A program made the position numbers and the translations under genes. The notes below the pieces were generated by a model. That model saw nothing but the letters and a program-made list of their open reading frames with translations, had not been told where the DNA came from and did not search any database. Of a DNA stretch of 64,000 bases, positions 26,108 through 35,549 are shown one piece after another. Source of the DNA: Devosia marina (GTDB lineage: Bacteria > Pseudomonadota > Alphaproteobacteria > Rhizobiales > Devosiaceae). Where the stretch lies: positions 1-64,000 of the forward strand of contig NZ_WQRF01000007.1 of assembly GCF_009758415.1 (NCBI RefSeq), read 5' to 3'. How positions within the stretch are numbered: position 1 is the first letter of the stretch; each line of letters starts with the position of its first letter.

Positions 26108-26673
26108 TGGCCGATACGACCGCGTCCTACCACCAGACCGAACCGGGCAAGCGCAATAAGCGCGTGGCCGTGATGCTGGCTGGCGTGGCAGCTGGCATGG
26201 TGGGGCTGGCCTTTGCCTCGGTGCCGCTTTACCAGCTGTTCTGCCAGGTCACCGGCTTTGGCGGGACCACCCAGGTGGCCTCGGAAAATCCCAAGGGTGT
26301 CATTGCCCGCGACATGAAGGTGCGGTTCGATGTCAACATCGACCGCGCACTGGACTGGACCGTGACCGCGGCAGCGCCGATCACCGACCAGATCGGTCGG
26401 GTCGATACGGTCAACTACATCGCAACCAATAATTCCGACAAGCCGGTCACCGGCCAGGCGATCTTCAACGTGGTGCCGGAAAAAGCGGGATACTACTTCA
26501 ACAAGATCGAGTGCTTCTGCTTCACCGAACAGACGCTTCAGCCTGGTGAAACAGTTGAAATGCCCATCGTGTTTTTCGTCGATCCTGATATCGATGAAAA
26601 CCGCGAACTCGACACCATCAAAGAGATCACACTCTCTTATACGTTCTACGCTTCAGACAGTGAGGGAAGCTGA
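26107..26673 (+). CDS. ctaG: Cytochrome c oxidase assembly protein CtaG (Cox11)
   Basis: CtaG/Cox11 delivers copper to the CuB site of subunit I. The 188-residue protein has a single N-terminal anchor (about residues 18-40) and a periplasmic immunoglobulin-like domain with the copper-binding pair Cys136-Phe-Cys138 in IECFCFTEQ. A further conserved cysteine is Cys46 in YQLFCQVTGFGG. The start is the ATG at 26107, overlapping the previous stop by one base. ctaE begins two bases after its end. Confidence 0.96.
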   Translation: MADTTASYHQTEPGKRNKRVAVMLAGVAAGMVGLAFASVPLYQLFCQVTGFGGTTQVASENPKGVIARDMKVRFDVNIDRALDWTVTAAAPITDQIGRVDTVNYIATNNSDKPVTGQAIFNVVPEKAGYYFNKIECFCFTEQTLQPGETVEMPIVFFVDPDIDENRELDTIKEITLSYTFYASDSEGS

Positions 26674-26675
26674 CC

Positions 26676-27512
26676 ATGGCTGCCATTGAGAAGAACCATG
26701 ACTATCACATGGTCGAACCCAGCCCCTGGCCGTTCGTAATTTCGGTCTCGGTCTTCGTGATGATGATCGGTGCCATTGCCTGGATGCAGGACTGGACGCC
26801 CTGGCTGTTCTTCATTGGCCTGGCCGGTGTGCTTTACACATTTTACGCCTGGTGGGCCGACGTGGTGAAGGAAGCCAATAACGGCGTCGACCATACCCCG
26901 GTCGTGCAGATGCACCACCGCTACGGCATGATGCTGTTCATCGCTTCGGAAGTGATGTTCTTCGTCGCCTGGTTCTGGGCCTATTTCGACGGTTTCTTCC
27001 GCCTAGACGATGTCGAGCAATATGCCCGCGTCGCTGCCACTGGCGGTCACTGGCCCCCGATGGGCGTGGAATTGTTCGATCCGTTCCACCTGCCGCTGTT
27101 CAACACGCTGATCCTGCTCACCTCGGGCACGACCGTCACCTGGGCGCACCATGCGCTGCTGGAGAACGACCGCCAGGGGCTGCGCTGGGGCCTGGTGCTG
27201 ACCGTCGCCCTGGGCATCCTGTTCTCCTTCGTGCAGTATCTCGAATACAGCCACGCTGCCTTCTCGTTCTCGGGCAATTACTACGGCGCCACCTTCTTCA
27301 TGGCGACCGGCTTCCACGGCTTCCACGTCCTGATCGGGACGATCTTCCTGGCCGTCTGCCTGATCCGCGCTGAAATGGGCCAGTTTACGCCGGAACGTCA
27401 CCTCGGCTTCGAGTTCGCCGCCTGGTACTGGCACTTCGTGGACGTGGTTTGGCTGTTCCTGTTCGCCTCGGTCTATGTCTGGGGCGCCTGGGGCGTCGCC
27501 CTGAGCCACTAA
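26676..27512 (+). CDS. ctaE: Cytochrome c oxidase subunit III
   Basis: Subunit III stabilises the aa3 oxidase and supports proton uptake and lifetime of the catalytic subunit. The 278-residue protein has seven membrane helices and the family signatures MLFIASEVMFFVAWFWAYFD and FHGFHVLIGTIFL. It ends AWYWHFVDVVWLFLFASVYVW, which is almost invariant. It follows ctaG by two bases. A hairpin 16 bases after its stop separates it from SURF1, so subunit genes and SURF1 may be expressed at different levels. Confidence 0.97.
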   Translation: MAAIEKNHDYHMVEPSPWPFVISVSVFVMMIGAIAWMQDWTPWLFFIGLAGVLYTFYAWWADVVKEANNGVDHTPVVQMHHRYGMMLFIASEVMFFVAWFWAYFDGFFRLDDVEQYARVAATGGHWPPMGVELFDPFHLPLFNTLILLTSGTTVTWAHHALLENDRQGLRWGLVLTVALGILFSFVQYLEYSHAAFSFSGNYYGATFFMATGFHGFHVLIGTIFLAVCLIRAEMGQFTPERHLGFEFAAWYWHFVDVVWLFLFASVYVWGAWGVALSH

Positions 27513-27528
27513 GGCCAGGCGTATGATG

Positions 27529-27560
27529 AAAAAGGGGCGCGGCATGGCTGCGCCCTTTTT
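27529..27560 (+). terminator. Terminator or attenuator between ctaE and SURF1
   Basis: AAAAAGGGGCGCGGC pairs with GCTGCGCCCTTTTT across an ATGG loop, ending in five T residues. It lies between two genes of the same operon, only 15 bases before the SURF1 ATG, so partial termination is more likely than a full stop. Confidence 0.75.
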
Positions 27561-27575
27561 CTTTGGAGACCCGCA

Positions 27576-28358
27576 ATGAGCAAAGCTGAAGCTGAGCGCC
27601 GATCGGGGCAGCGCTGGACCGATTGGCTATTTGCCGCGCTGATGCTGGGCCTGGCCGTCGTCTGCGTGTTTCTGGGCAATTGGCAGATGGCGCGGCTGGC
27701 GGAAAAGGAAGCCCTGGTGGCCGCCGTCGACCAACGGCTGGCCTCCGACCCGGTCACCGCGCCGGAAGCCGCGGACTGGCCCGCTCTCGATATGGAGCAG
27801 TGGAACTTCCAGCCCGTCACCCTCACCGGCAGCTATCGCTATACGCAGACGGTGACGGTGTTCACCAGCCTTGCCAATGCACGCGGCCGCTTCTCGGGCC
27901 CCGGCTACTGGGTGGTCACGCCCTTCGAGCTGGATACCGGGGGAACAGTCTTCGTCAATCGCGGTTTCGTGCCACAGGAATATCAGGAACAGGCGGCGCT
28001 CGGCGATCTGCACGGCGACGATCCGGGCAGCGTTACCATTGCCGGGCTGTTCCGTCCCGGCGAGGCGGTCGGCTTCATGGCGCCGGAACCCAATATGTCC
28101 GACCGCATCGAATGGGTGCGCAATCCCGAGCGGCTGGCGGCCATGGTCGATCCGGCCCTGGCCCCGATCGCGCCCTTCTATGTCGATCTGCTGGCCGCTG
28201 GCTCGGGCGATTTGCCCCAGGGCGGGGAGACGGTGGTGAGCTTCACCAATAATCATTTCGGCTATGCGCTGACCTGGTATGGCTTTGCCATTGTCGCTGT
28301 CGTGATGCTCGGTTTCTGGCTGTGGCGGCAACGCCGGGCGCCGGTACCATTCGCTTGA
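27576..28358 (+). CDS. SURF1 family oxidase assembly protein
   Basis: SURF1 helps insert heme a into subunit I of the aa3 oxidase. The 260-residue protein has the expected hairpin topology: one helix near each end (about residues 17-36 and 231-250) and a periplasmic domain between. Family motifs visible are FLGNWQMARLAEKEAL after the first helix and NNHFGYALTWYGFA leading into the last. It follows a hairpin that may limit read-through from ctaE. thrC begins 72 bases downstream. Confidence 0.93.
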   Translation: MSKAEAERRSGQRWTDWLFAALMLGLAVVCVFLGNWQMARLAEKEALVAAVDQRLASDPVTAPEAADWPALDMEQWNFQPVTLTGSYRYTQTVTVFTSLANARGRFSGPGYWVVTPFELDTGGTVFVNRGFVPQEYQEQAALGDLHGDDPGSVTIAGLFRPGEAVGFMAPEPNMSDRIEWVRNPERLAAMVDPALAPIAPFYVDLLAAGSGDLPQGGETVVSFTNNHFGYALTWYGFAIVAVVMLGFWLWRQRRAPVPFA

Positions 28359-28430
28359 TGCTGGCCAAACCTTGCAGCTACGGTCTGGTTTGACTAGGTT
28401 GCGACAATTCTAGAAGGGCTCTTCCCCCCG

Positions 28431-29822
28431 ATGCAGTTTGTTTCCACGCGCGGCCAGGCGCCAGCGCTCGGCTTCTCCGACGCAGTTCTGGCAGGTCTTG
28501 CCGCTGATGGCGGTCTTTATGTTCCGGCCTCCTGGCCCCAGATCGGCGCCGACGAGATCGCCGGTTTTGCCGGCAAGCCCTATGCCGATGTGGCCTATGC
28601 GGTCATTTCCCGATTTACCGGCGACGAGATTCCCGCGCACAAGCTCAAAGCCATCATCGACGGGGCCTATGCCAGCTTCCGCCATCCCTCAGTGGCGCCG
28701 CTGGTGGAGCTGGAGCCGGGCCATTTTGTGCTCGAGCTGTTCCATGGGCCGACGCTGGCCTTCAAGGATGTGGCCATGCAGTTCCTCAGCCGGGTGGTGG
28801 ATCACATTCTGGCCGAGCGGGGCCTGCGCGCGACCATTGTCGGGGCCACTTCGGGTGACACCGGCTCCGCGGCTATCGAGGCATTTCGAGGGCGCGACAC
28901 CACCGACATCTTCATTCTGCACCCCAAGGGGCGCACCTCCGAGGTGCAGCGCCGGCAGATGACCACGGTGCTCGACGACAATGTCCACAATATCGCGCTT
29001 GAAGGCACGTTTGACGACTGCCAGGACGCGGTGAAGGCCATGTTCAACAATCACGCCTTCCGTGACCGGGTGCGCCTGTCTGGCGTCAATTCGATCAATT
29101 GGGGCCGGATCGTTGCGCAGATCGTCTATTATTTCACGGCCGCCGTTTCACTTGGCGCACCGCAGCGCAAGGTGAGCTTCACCGTGCCGACCGGCAATTT
29201 CGGTGACATTTTTGCCGGCTATTGCGCCAGGCAGATGGGTCTGCCGATCGAGAAGCTGGTGATTGCCACCAATGCCAACGATATCCTGAAACGCACACTC
29301 GACACCGGGCGCTACGAAATGGCGGGCGTCGCGCCCACCATCAGCCCGTCAATGGATATCCAGATTTCGTCCAATTTCGAGCGCCTGCTGTTTGAGAGCG
29401 CCGGGCGCGATGCCGAAATGGTCAATCGCATGATGGCGGGGCTCAAGCAGTCGCGCGGCTTCGATCTGCCTGATACGGCCATTGCGGCCATTCGCCGTGA
29501 TTTCGCCGCCGGCACGACCGACGAGGCGGCAACGCGCCAGGTGATTGCCGAAACCCAGAAGGGCTCGGGCTACCTGCTCGATCCGCATACGGCGGTCGGC
29601 GTCGGGGTGGCGCGCAGCCAGGCACATAGTCAAATTCCCATGATCACGCTGGCAACGGCGCATCCGGCCAAGTTTCCGGCCGCAGTGGCCAAGGCATCGG
29701 GCATTGAGCCCGCTCTGCCCGACTGGCTGGGTGATCTCTACGAGCGGCCTGAACGGGTCACGGTGCTGGACAATGACCAGCGTCAGATTGAAGACTTCAT
29801 CGTGGCCCGCAGCCGCGCTTGA
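28431..29822 (+). CDS. thrC: Threonine synthase
   Basis: ThrC turns O-phosphohomoserine into threonine using pyridoxal phosphate. The 463-residue length fits the longer (yeast/proteobacterial) class. The start MQFVSTRGQAPALGFSDAVL is typical, the PLP lysine is Lys112 in LAFKDVAMQF, and the phosphate-binding loop ATSGDTGSAAIEAF follows. It sits downstream of the oxidase genes and 51 bases before an M16 peptidase gene, an order conserved in many Hyphomicrobiales. There is no obvious metabolic link to respiration. Confidence 0.97.
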   Translation: MQFVSTRGQAPALGFSDAVLAGLAADGGLYVPASWPQIGADEIAGFAGKPYADVAYAVISRFTGDEIPAHKLKAIIDGAYASFRHPSVAPLVELEPGHFVLELFHGPTLAFKDVAMQFLSRVVDHILAERGLRATIVGATSGDTGSAAIEAFRGRDTTDIFILHPKGRTSEVQRRQMTTVLDDNVHNIALEGTFDDCQDAVKAMFNNHAFRDRVRLSGVNSINWGRIVAQIVYYFTAAVSLGAPQRKVSFTVPTGNFGDIFAGYCARQMGLPIEKLVIATNANDILKRTLDTGRYEMAGVAPTISPSMDIQISSNFERLLFESAGRDAEMVNRMMAGLKQSRGFDLPDTAIAAIRRDFAAGTTDEAATRQVIAETQKGSGYLLDPHTAVGVGVARSQAHSQIPMITLATAHPAKFPAAVAKASGIEPALPDWLGDLYERPERVTVLDNDQRQIEDFIVARSRA

Positions 29823-29873
29823 ACGACACGGAAGAGCCGCGGTCGTTTCGGCCGCCGGTTCAGGAGGACCAGT

Positions 29874-31136
29874 GTGAGCGTAAGATCGACGACCTTGAAA
29901 AACGGCATGGTGGTGCTCACCGACAATATGCCCCATCTCGAAAGCGCCTCTCTGGGCGTCTGGGTAAAGGCCGGGGCGCGGTCCGAGCGCAAGACCGAGC
30001 ATGGCATCTCGCATCTGCTCGAACACATGGCCTTCAAGGGCACCAGCTCGCGCTCGGCGCTCGAGATCGCCGAGGCGATCGAGAATGTGGGGGGCGATCT
30101 GAACGCCGCGACATCCATCGAGCATACCGGGTATTTTGCCCGTGTGCTCAAGGACGATGTCGTCCTGGCCGCCGATATCCTGGCTGACATTCTGCAGAAT
30201 TCGACCCTTGATGAGGGCGAGTTGACGCGCGAAAAGCAGGTGATCGTCCAGGAGATTGGCGCTGCGCGCGACAATCCGGACGACCATGTCTTCGACCTGT
30301 TTCAGGAAGCGGCCTATCCCACCCAGCCCATCGGCCGCACCATTCTGGGCACAGTGGATTCGGTGCGCGAATTCAACCCGGACATGATCCGCAAATATAT
30401 GCGCCGCAATTATGTGGGTGACCGCATGGTGATCGCCGCCGCCGGCAATGTCGATCACGAGGGGCTGGTGCGGGTCGCCGAGCAGCGCTTTGCCGATCTC
30501 GCGCCCAATGGCGCTCCGGATCCGCAGCGGGCTGAGTATCACGGCGGCCAGGAAAGGCTGATTTCCGACCACGAGCAGGCCCATATTGTGCTTGGCTTTG
30601 AGGGACGTGCCTATAATTCGGACGGGTTTTATGCTGCCCAGGTGCTGGCCTCTATTCTTGGCGGCGGCATGAGCTCGCGCCTGTTCCAGGAGATCCGCGA
30701 AAGGCGGGGCCTCTGCTACTCCGTCTATTCCTTCCACTGGGCCTTTGCCGATAGCGGCGTGTTTGGCGTCGCGGCGGCCACCGGCGAGGATGAAGTGGCA
30801 GAGCTTATGCCGGTTGTGACCGATGAATTGCGTCGTGCCACTGAAACCATCACCGATGAGGAAGTGGTGCGCGTGCGCAATCAGATCCGCGCCGGGTTGC
30901 TGATGTCGCTCGAGAGCCCCTCGGCCCGCGCCGGACAGCTTGCGCGCCAGCAGATTCTATGGGGCCGCCCCATCGAGATGCATGAGACCGTGGAGCGCAT
31001 CAACCGCATCACCGCCCAGCGGGTGCGGGACGTGGCCGAGCAGATTTTCACCTCGGGCACCCCGACGCTTGCCGGTATCGGGCCGATCAGCCGCCTCGCC
31101 GATGTCGAAAGCATCGGCGATACGCTCAAGCGCTGA
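29874..31136 (+). CDS. M16 family zinc metallopeptidase (mitochondrial processing peptidase-like)
   Basis: A 420-residue M16B peptidase. The inverted zinc motif is H47-LLE-H51, with Glu50 as catalytic base, and the third ligand is Glu127 in the VIVQEIGAARDNPDD segment. The C-terminal half (RLFQEIRERRGLCYSVYSFH) matches the substrate-binding R/Y pair. It resembles the beta subunit of mitochondrial processing peptidase, whose alphaproteobacterial ancestors it represents; bacterial substrates are largely unknown. No signal peptide is seen. The start is GTG at 29874 with AGGAGG seven bases upstream. The acetyltransferase gene follows after four bases. Confidence 0.94.
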   Translation: MSVRSTTLKNGMVVLTDNMPHLESASLGVWVKAGARSERKTEHGISHLLEHMAFKGTSSRSALEIAEAIENVGGDLNAATSIEHTGYFARVLKDDVVLAADILADILQNSTLDEGELTREKQVIVQEIGAARDNPDDHVFDLFQEAAYPTQPIGRTILGTVDSVREFNPDMIRKYMRRNYVGDRMVIAAAGNVDHEGLVRVAEQRFADLAPNGAPDPQRAEYHGGQERLISDHEQAHIVLGFEGRAYNSDGFYAAQVLASILGGGMSSRLFQEIRERRGLCYSVYSFHWAFADSGVFGVAAATGEDEVAELMPVVTDELRRATETITDEEVVRVRNQIRAGLLMSLESPSARAGQLARQQILWGRPIEMHETVERINRITAQRVRDVAEQIFTSGTPTLAGIGPISRLADVESIGDTLKR

Positions 31137-31140
31137 TCCC

Positions 31141-31770
31141 ATGTTCTGGCCCTGGTCCTCGCCGGCGCCTCTGGTCACCCTGCGCGGGCAGCGCGTCTTG
31201 CTGCGCTTGCCGCAAATGCGTGACTATGAGGCCTGGCACAGGCTGCGCCGCGACAGCCAGGAGTTCCTGCGCCCGTACGAGCCGCGCTGGACGGAACTCG
31301 ACCTGGCCCGCCGCGTCTATGCCATGCGCGTCCGCCGCGCCCGGCAGGAGGTGGAAGAGGGGACCGACTACACCTTCTTTATTTTTCTCACCGGCGGGCG
31401 GCACGAGCAATTGGTGGGCGGCATCACGCTGTCCAATATTCGCCGCCGCGCCGCCCAGTTCGTCAGTCTGGGCTATTGGATGGGGCAGAACCATGCCGGC
31501 AAGGGCCTGATGACCGAGGCGGTTGGTGTGGTGGTGCCGTTTATTTTCGAAGCGCTCGACCTGCATCGCATTCATGCCGCCTTCCTGCCCGGCAATATCG
31601 CCTCGCGGCGCGTATTGGAAAAGAATGGCTTTGTCGAAGAAGGCTTTGCCGAGAACTATCTGCAGATCAATGGGCGCTGGGAAGATCACGTGCTGATGGG
31701 CCTGACGCGAGAGCGCTGGGAACTGGCGCGGCTGGGCCAGCGCCATATCGATCATTCCCGCTTCGTTTGA
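31141..31770 (+). CDS. GNAT N-acetyltransferase, RimJ/RimL-like
   Basis: A 209-residue GNAT protein of the RimJ class, which acetylates the N termini of ribosomal or other proteins. It shows VLLRLPQMRDYEAWHRLR at the start, the acetyl-CoA loop GYWMGQNHAGKGLMTEAV, and NIASRRVLEKNGFVEEGFAE, the classical RimJ ending. The target protein cannot be told. The ATG at 31141 is four bases after the M16 peptidase stop, so they are cotranscribed. A possible terminator lies about 40 bases downstream. Confidence 0.9.
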   Translation: MFWPWSSPAPLVTLRGQRVLLRLPQMRDYEAWHRLRRDSQEFLRPYEPRWTELDLARRVYAMRVRRARQEVEEGTDYTFFIFLTGGRHEQLVGGITLSNIRRRAAQFVSLGYWMGQNHAGKGLMTEAVGVVVPFIFEALDLHRIHAAFLPGNIASRRVLEKNGFVEEGFAENYLQINGRWEDHVLMGLTRERWELARLGQRHIDHSRFV

Positions 31771-31809
31771 CCCCAAATCCCTGTGTGTTGCGCGATGGCA
31801 ACAGGCAAG

Positions 31810-31828
31810 GACGCTTGTCGCAAGCGTC
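31810..31828 (+). terminator. Perfect hairpin after the acetyltransferase gene
   Basis: GACGCTTG pairs perfectly with CAAGCGTC across a TCG loop. The following bases (AATCTCTCG) are only mildly T-rich, so this may be a Rho-assisted end of the long oxidase-thrC-M16 block or simply a stable hairpin. Confidence 0.4.
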
Positions 31829-31951
31829 AATCTCTCGTACCAAGTGAACGTTCCGCTGGAGGATCAAGAAGACAAGGGCCTGTCCGCACCGCACGCGCTG
31901 TCACCGGACTGCCGCCATAAAGAAGCCTAGCGCCGGATTTAACTGCTTTTG

Positions 31952-34831
31952 ATGCGTCATTTTCTTGCATTCGCGTTCTGTCTAGCGTTCGCGCTGTTCG
32001 GCCTCGCGCCCGCCAAGGGCTTCGAGGTCATCTCGGTTCCCGAGGATGTCAACGCCGTCAATCTTTCCGACGTGGTCGAGATCGTGCCCGGCCGGGGTGG
32101 GCGCGTTCAATTGTCCACCGCGCCCGACGCCGACGGCATTATCCGCCGCATCGAAGTGCTGGCCAGCGACCCCCAGTCCGATCCCTATTTTGCTCTGATC
32201 GCACTGCGCAATGATAGCGACCAGCAGATCCAGCGCCTTCTCGTGGCGCCCTTTTTCCGCCTGCCGGGTTCGGGCGTGTTCCAGCCCGATCTGGGGGAAA
32301 ACCGCGTCACCGCCATTACCCCCAGCGCCGGGATTCGTCCCGAGCGCCAGCCCGACCCGGAAGCTGATGTCTTCGAAGTCACCCTGGACCCTGGCGCCAC
32401 CATGACGGTGATCGTCGAGCTGGCGTCAAACGATCTTGCCGAGTTCTATCTCTGGGAGCCGAACGCCTATCGCGACTATATCAATGCCTTCACCCTGTTC
32501 CGTGGCGTGGTGCTGGGCGTGGCCGCGCTGGCTTCGGTGTTTCTCACCATCATGTTCGTGGTCAAGGGGCGGGGCGTGTTCCCGGCTACGGCTGCCTTTG
32601 CCTGGGCCGTGCTGGCCTATCTGCTGATCGACTTCGGCTTGCTGGGGCGCATTCTGGGGCTGTCGGCCAATGGCATGCAACCTTGGCGCGCGGCGGCGGA
32701 GGCGGGCATCGCCACCACGCTGGCCGGGTTTCTGTTCATCTATCTCAACCTCCATCGCTGGCATCTGCGGTTCATTCACCTGGCCCTGGGGCTGGCCGCG
32801 CTATTCCTGGCCCTGTTCCTGTTTGCCTTTTTCCAGCCCGCCATTGCCGCAACCATCTCCCGGCTGGTGCTGGCCCTGCTGGGGGTCTCAGGCTTTTTCC
32901 TGATTCTGCTCCTGGCCCTGCGCGGCTATGACCGCGCGGTGTTGCTGGTGCCCACCTGGATCATCTATATCGCCTGGCTGTTCTACGCCTGGCTGGTGAT
33001 CTCGGGACAGGTAACCAATGATGTCGCCCAGCCTGCCGTAGGTGGCGGCCTGGTGCTGATCGTCATGCTGCTCGGCTTTACCGCCGTTCAGCACGCCTTC
33101 TCGGAAGGGCAGGTGTCGATCGGCACGCTGAGCGAGGTGGAACGCCGCGCACTGGCCCTGACCGGTTCGGGCGATTTCGTCTTTGACTGGAATATCGAGC
33201 GTGACCGCGTCACCGTCAGCGACGAACTGACGACACGACTGGGTGAAAAGCGCGGGGCGCTGCGCGGGGCCATCAAGCGCTGGCTCGACCGGGTGCATCC
33301 TGATGATCGTGACCGCTTCCGCACCGCCTTCGACACGCTGGTCGAACTGCGCCGTGGCAAGGTGTCGGCCGACATGCGGGTGGCCGGTCATGATGGAAAT
33401 TACCGCACCTTCCGCATGCGGGTGAAGCCGGTGCTGGGTGGCGATGGCCAGGTTAACCGCATCGTCGGCACGCTACAGGATGTCACCGAGGACCGCGCGG
33501 CGCGTGAGCGCCTGTTGCATGACGCGGTGCATGACAGCCTGACCGGCCTGCCCAATCGTCAGCTCTTCCTGGATCGGCTGGAACGTTCGCTGGTCCGCGC
33601 GCGCACCCCCGGGGGCACCAAGCCGGCGGTTTTTCTGATCGATATCGATCGCTTCATGGAACTTGAGGAGCGTATCGGTCATGCGGCGGCGGATTCGGTC
33701 TTGCTCGCGATATCGCGCCGCATTGCCCGGATCATGCGGCCGCTCGACACGGTGGCACGCATCGGTGGCGACCAGTATGCGGTGATCCTGGCTTCTGAAC
33801 AGGCGGCCGCCAAGATTGCCGAGACTGCTGAGCAGATCCGCAAGGCGCTCAAGGCCCCGTTCAATTTCGGCGATCGCGACCTGGTGCTGACCGCCTCGAT
33901 CGGCGTCACCATCTATGACAGCAATCCCTCGACCGCTGCTGATGTGCTGCGCGACGCCGAACTGGCGATGTATTACGCCAAGCGGCTGGGCGGCGACCGG
34001 ATCGAGGCCTATCGTGCTTCGGCCCGCTCTATCGCGTCCTACAGCAAGGCCAGCGAGGAAGATCTGGAGCGCGGGCTGAAGCAGGGCGAGCTGCATGTGC
34101 AGTTCCAGCCGGTGATGGACATCCAGTCCGGCCAGATTGCCGGGGCAGAGGCGCTGATGCGCTGGAACCACCCCACGCGGGGCCTGGTGACCCCCGACGA
34201 ATTCGTGCCGCTGGCGGAACGCTCAGGTCAGATCGAAAAGCTCGGACGGCTGGCCTTCGAGCAGTCAGCCGCTCAGGCCAAGGACTGGCTGACCACATTC
34301 GGCCTGCCCGAAGAATTCTTCATCTCGGTCAATCTCTCGCCCACCCAATTGGCGACCGACACCCTGTTGACCGATATGCGCAATCTGGTGGCGCAGGACC
34401 GGGATCTGGCCAGCCATCTCAAGCTCGAAATCACCGAAAGCCAGGTGATGACCAATCCCGAGCACTCCGCCTACATGCTCGAGGCGTTGCGCAGCATGGG
34501 GCTGGGACTGGCGCTCGATGATTTCGGCACGGGACACTCGTCGCTGAGCTATCTGCACCGCTTCCCCTTCGACACCATCAAGATCCCCGCGCCTTTCGTG
34601 AGGATGGGCAGCGATACCGGCATTGCCCATACCCAAGGACCGATCATTCGGGCGATTGTGGCCCTGGCCAATGATCTCGATCTGATGGTCATTTCCGAGG
34701 GTGTCGAAAGTCTCGACGAGATCGAGCGCCTGCGCCAGCTCAATTGCCGCTATGCCCAGGGCTTTGCCTTCGGTCCGGCCGTTGTCGGTGTCGAACTGGG
34801 CAAGAAGCTCGCCGCGCAGATGGGGAAGTGA
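31952..34831 (+). CDS. Membrane-bound PAS-GGDEF-EAL protein, probable cyclic di-GMP phosphodiesterase
   Basis: A 959-residue signalling protein. It has a signal peptide (about 1-23), a periplasmic beta-rich domain (about 24-165), seven or eight membrane helices (about 175-385), a PAS-like domain (about 395-510), a GGDEF domain and an EAL domain. The cyclase signature is GGDQY at residues 605-609, degenerate at the fourth position, while an I-site RPLD (596-599) is kept. The EAL motif (733-735) and DDFGTG from 856 look intact. So the protein probably degrades cyclic di-GMP, with the GGDEF domain as a regulatory module. The ATG at 31952 is used; the ORF begins with TTG one codon earlier. Confidence 0.9.
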   Translation: MRHFLAFAFCLAFALFGLAPAKGFEVISVPEDVNAVNLSDVVEIVPGRGGRVQLSTAPDADGIIRRIEVLASDPQSDPYFALIALRNDSDQQIQRLLVAPFFRLPGSGVFQPDLGENRVTAITPSAGIRPERQPDPEADVFEVTLDPGATMTVIVELASNDLAEFYLWEPNAYRDYINAFTLFRGVVLGVAALASVFLTIMFVVKGRGVFPATAAFAWAVLAYLLIDFGLLGRILGLSANGMQPWRAAAEAGIATTLAGFLFIYLNLHRWHLRFIHLALGLAALFLALFLFAFFQPAIAATISRLVLALLGVSGFFLILLLALRGYDRAVLLVPTWIIYIAWLFYAWLVISGQVTNDVAQPAVGGGLVLIVMLLGFTAVQHAFSEGQVSIGTLSEVERRALALTGSGDFVFDWNIERDRVTVSDELTTRLGEKRGALRGAIKRWLDRVHPDDRDRFRTAFDTLVELRRGKVSADMRVAGHDGNYRTFRMRVKPVLGGDGQVNRIVGTLQDVTEDRAARERLLHDAVHDSLTGLPNRQLFLDRLERSLVRARTPGGTKPAVFLIDIDRFMELEERIGHAAADSVLLAISRRIARIMRPLDTVARIGGDQYAVILASEQAAAKIAETAEQIRKALKAPFNFGDRDLVLTASIGVTIYDSNPSTAADVLRDAELAMYYAKRLGGDRIEAYRASARSIASYSKASEEDLERGLKQGELHVQFQPVMDIQSGQIAGAEALMRWNHPTRGLVTPDEFVPLAERSGQIEKLGRLAFEQSAAQAKDWLTTFGLPEEFFISVNLSPTQLATDTLLTDMRNLVAQDRDLASHLKLEITESQVMTNPEHSAYMLEALRSMGLGLALDDFGTGHSSLSYLHRFPFDTIKIPAPFVRMGSDTGIAHTQGPIIRAIVALANDLDLMVISEGVESLDEIERLRQLNCRYAQGFAFGPAVVGVELGKKLAAQMGK

Positions 34832-34855
34832 GCGGGCCGCGCCCGGCGCGGGGGA

Positions 34856-35431
34856 TTACCCGTGCCCGGCCTCGGTGCTCAAGGTGGCCCGCGTAATATT
34901 GAGGCTCGCGAGGGCCTGGTCATAGCGGCGTTCCACCGGCACCTCGAACAGCAAGTCGCGCTGGAACGGGACAGTCAGCCAGCCATTGGCGCTGATCTCG
35001 TCTTCCAATTGCCCCGGCGACCAGCCGCAGCATCCCAGAGCAAAAAGTGCGGCTTTTGGCGCGGGACCGAAGGCCATCGCCTTGAGAATATCGAGCGTGG
35101 CGGTCAGACCGATTTCCTCGGTGACCTTATAGGTATTGCCGCTGTGGTAGTCACCCGAATGCAGCACGAAGCCGCGTCCTTTCTCGACCGGCCCGCCGCG
35201 CATCACCGCACGGTCACGAATGCTCTCGGGCAGTCGGATAACTGCGTCCGGATCACCCAGATCGAGCTCGTCCAGAATATCGGCAAAGCGCAGATTGGCC
35301 AGTTCATGATTGACCACCAGGCCCATCGCGCCTTCTTCGCCGTGACCCACGATCAGGATCACGCTTTCGGCGAAGCGCTCATCGGCCATGTCGGGCATGG
35401 CGACCAGGAATTGACCTTCGAGTGATTTCAT
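34856..35431 (-). CDS. YqgE/AlgH family protein
   Basis: A 191-residue protein of the UPF0301 (YqgE/AlgH) family, conserved in proteobacteria but without a firm molecular role. It opens with MKSLEGQFLVAMPDMADERF and has the family's GAMGLVVNHELANLRFADIL and MRGGPVEKGRGFVLHS segments. The start at 35431 is preferred over 35473, which adds a non-conserved tail. It is convergent with the EAL protein gene (24-base gap) and divergent from the DsbD-alpha-like gene. Confidence 0.93.
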   Translation of the reverse strand: MKSLEGQFLVAMPDMADERFAESVILIVGHGEEGAMGLVVNHELANLRFADILDELDLGDPDAVIRLPESIRDRAVMRGGPVEKGRGFVLHSGDYHSGNTYKVTEEIGLTATLDILKAMAFGPAPKAALFALGCCGWSPGQLEDEISANGWLTVPFQRDLLFEVPVERRYDQALASLNITRATLSTEAGHG

Positions 35432-35549
35432 GGGGTCAATTGTATGCGCCGGGTTCCGGCCTGCCAAGCGCACGCGCCGTCACATCCTTCACGAAGGCCT
35501 GATGCGGCGCTATCTGGCTGTTCATACTTACATGCGCTAATGCCTTGTC

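Noticed and set aside
29349-30737. 462-codon minus-strand frame across thrC and the M16 gene
   Set aside because: Shadow of two well-supported genes; it spans their junction and has no recognisable domain.
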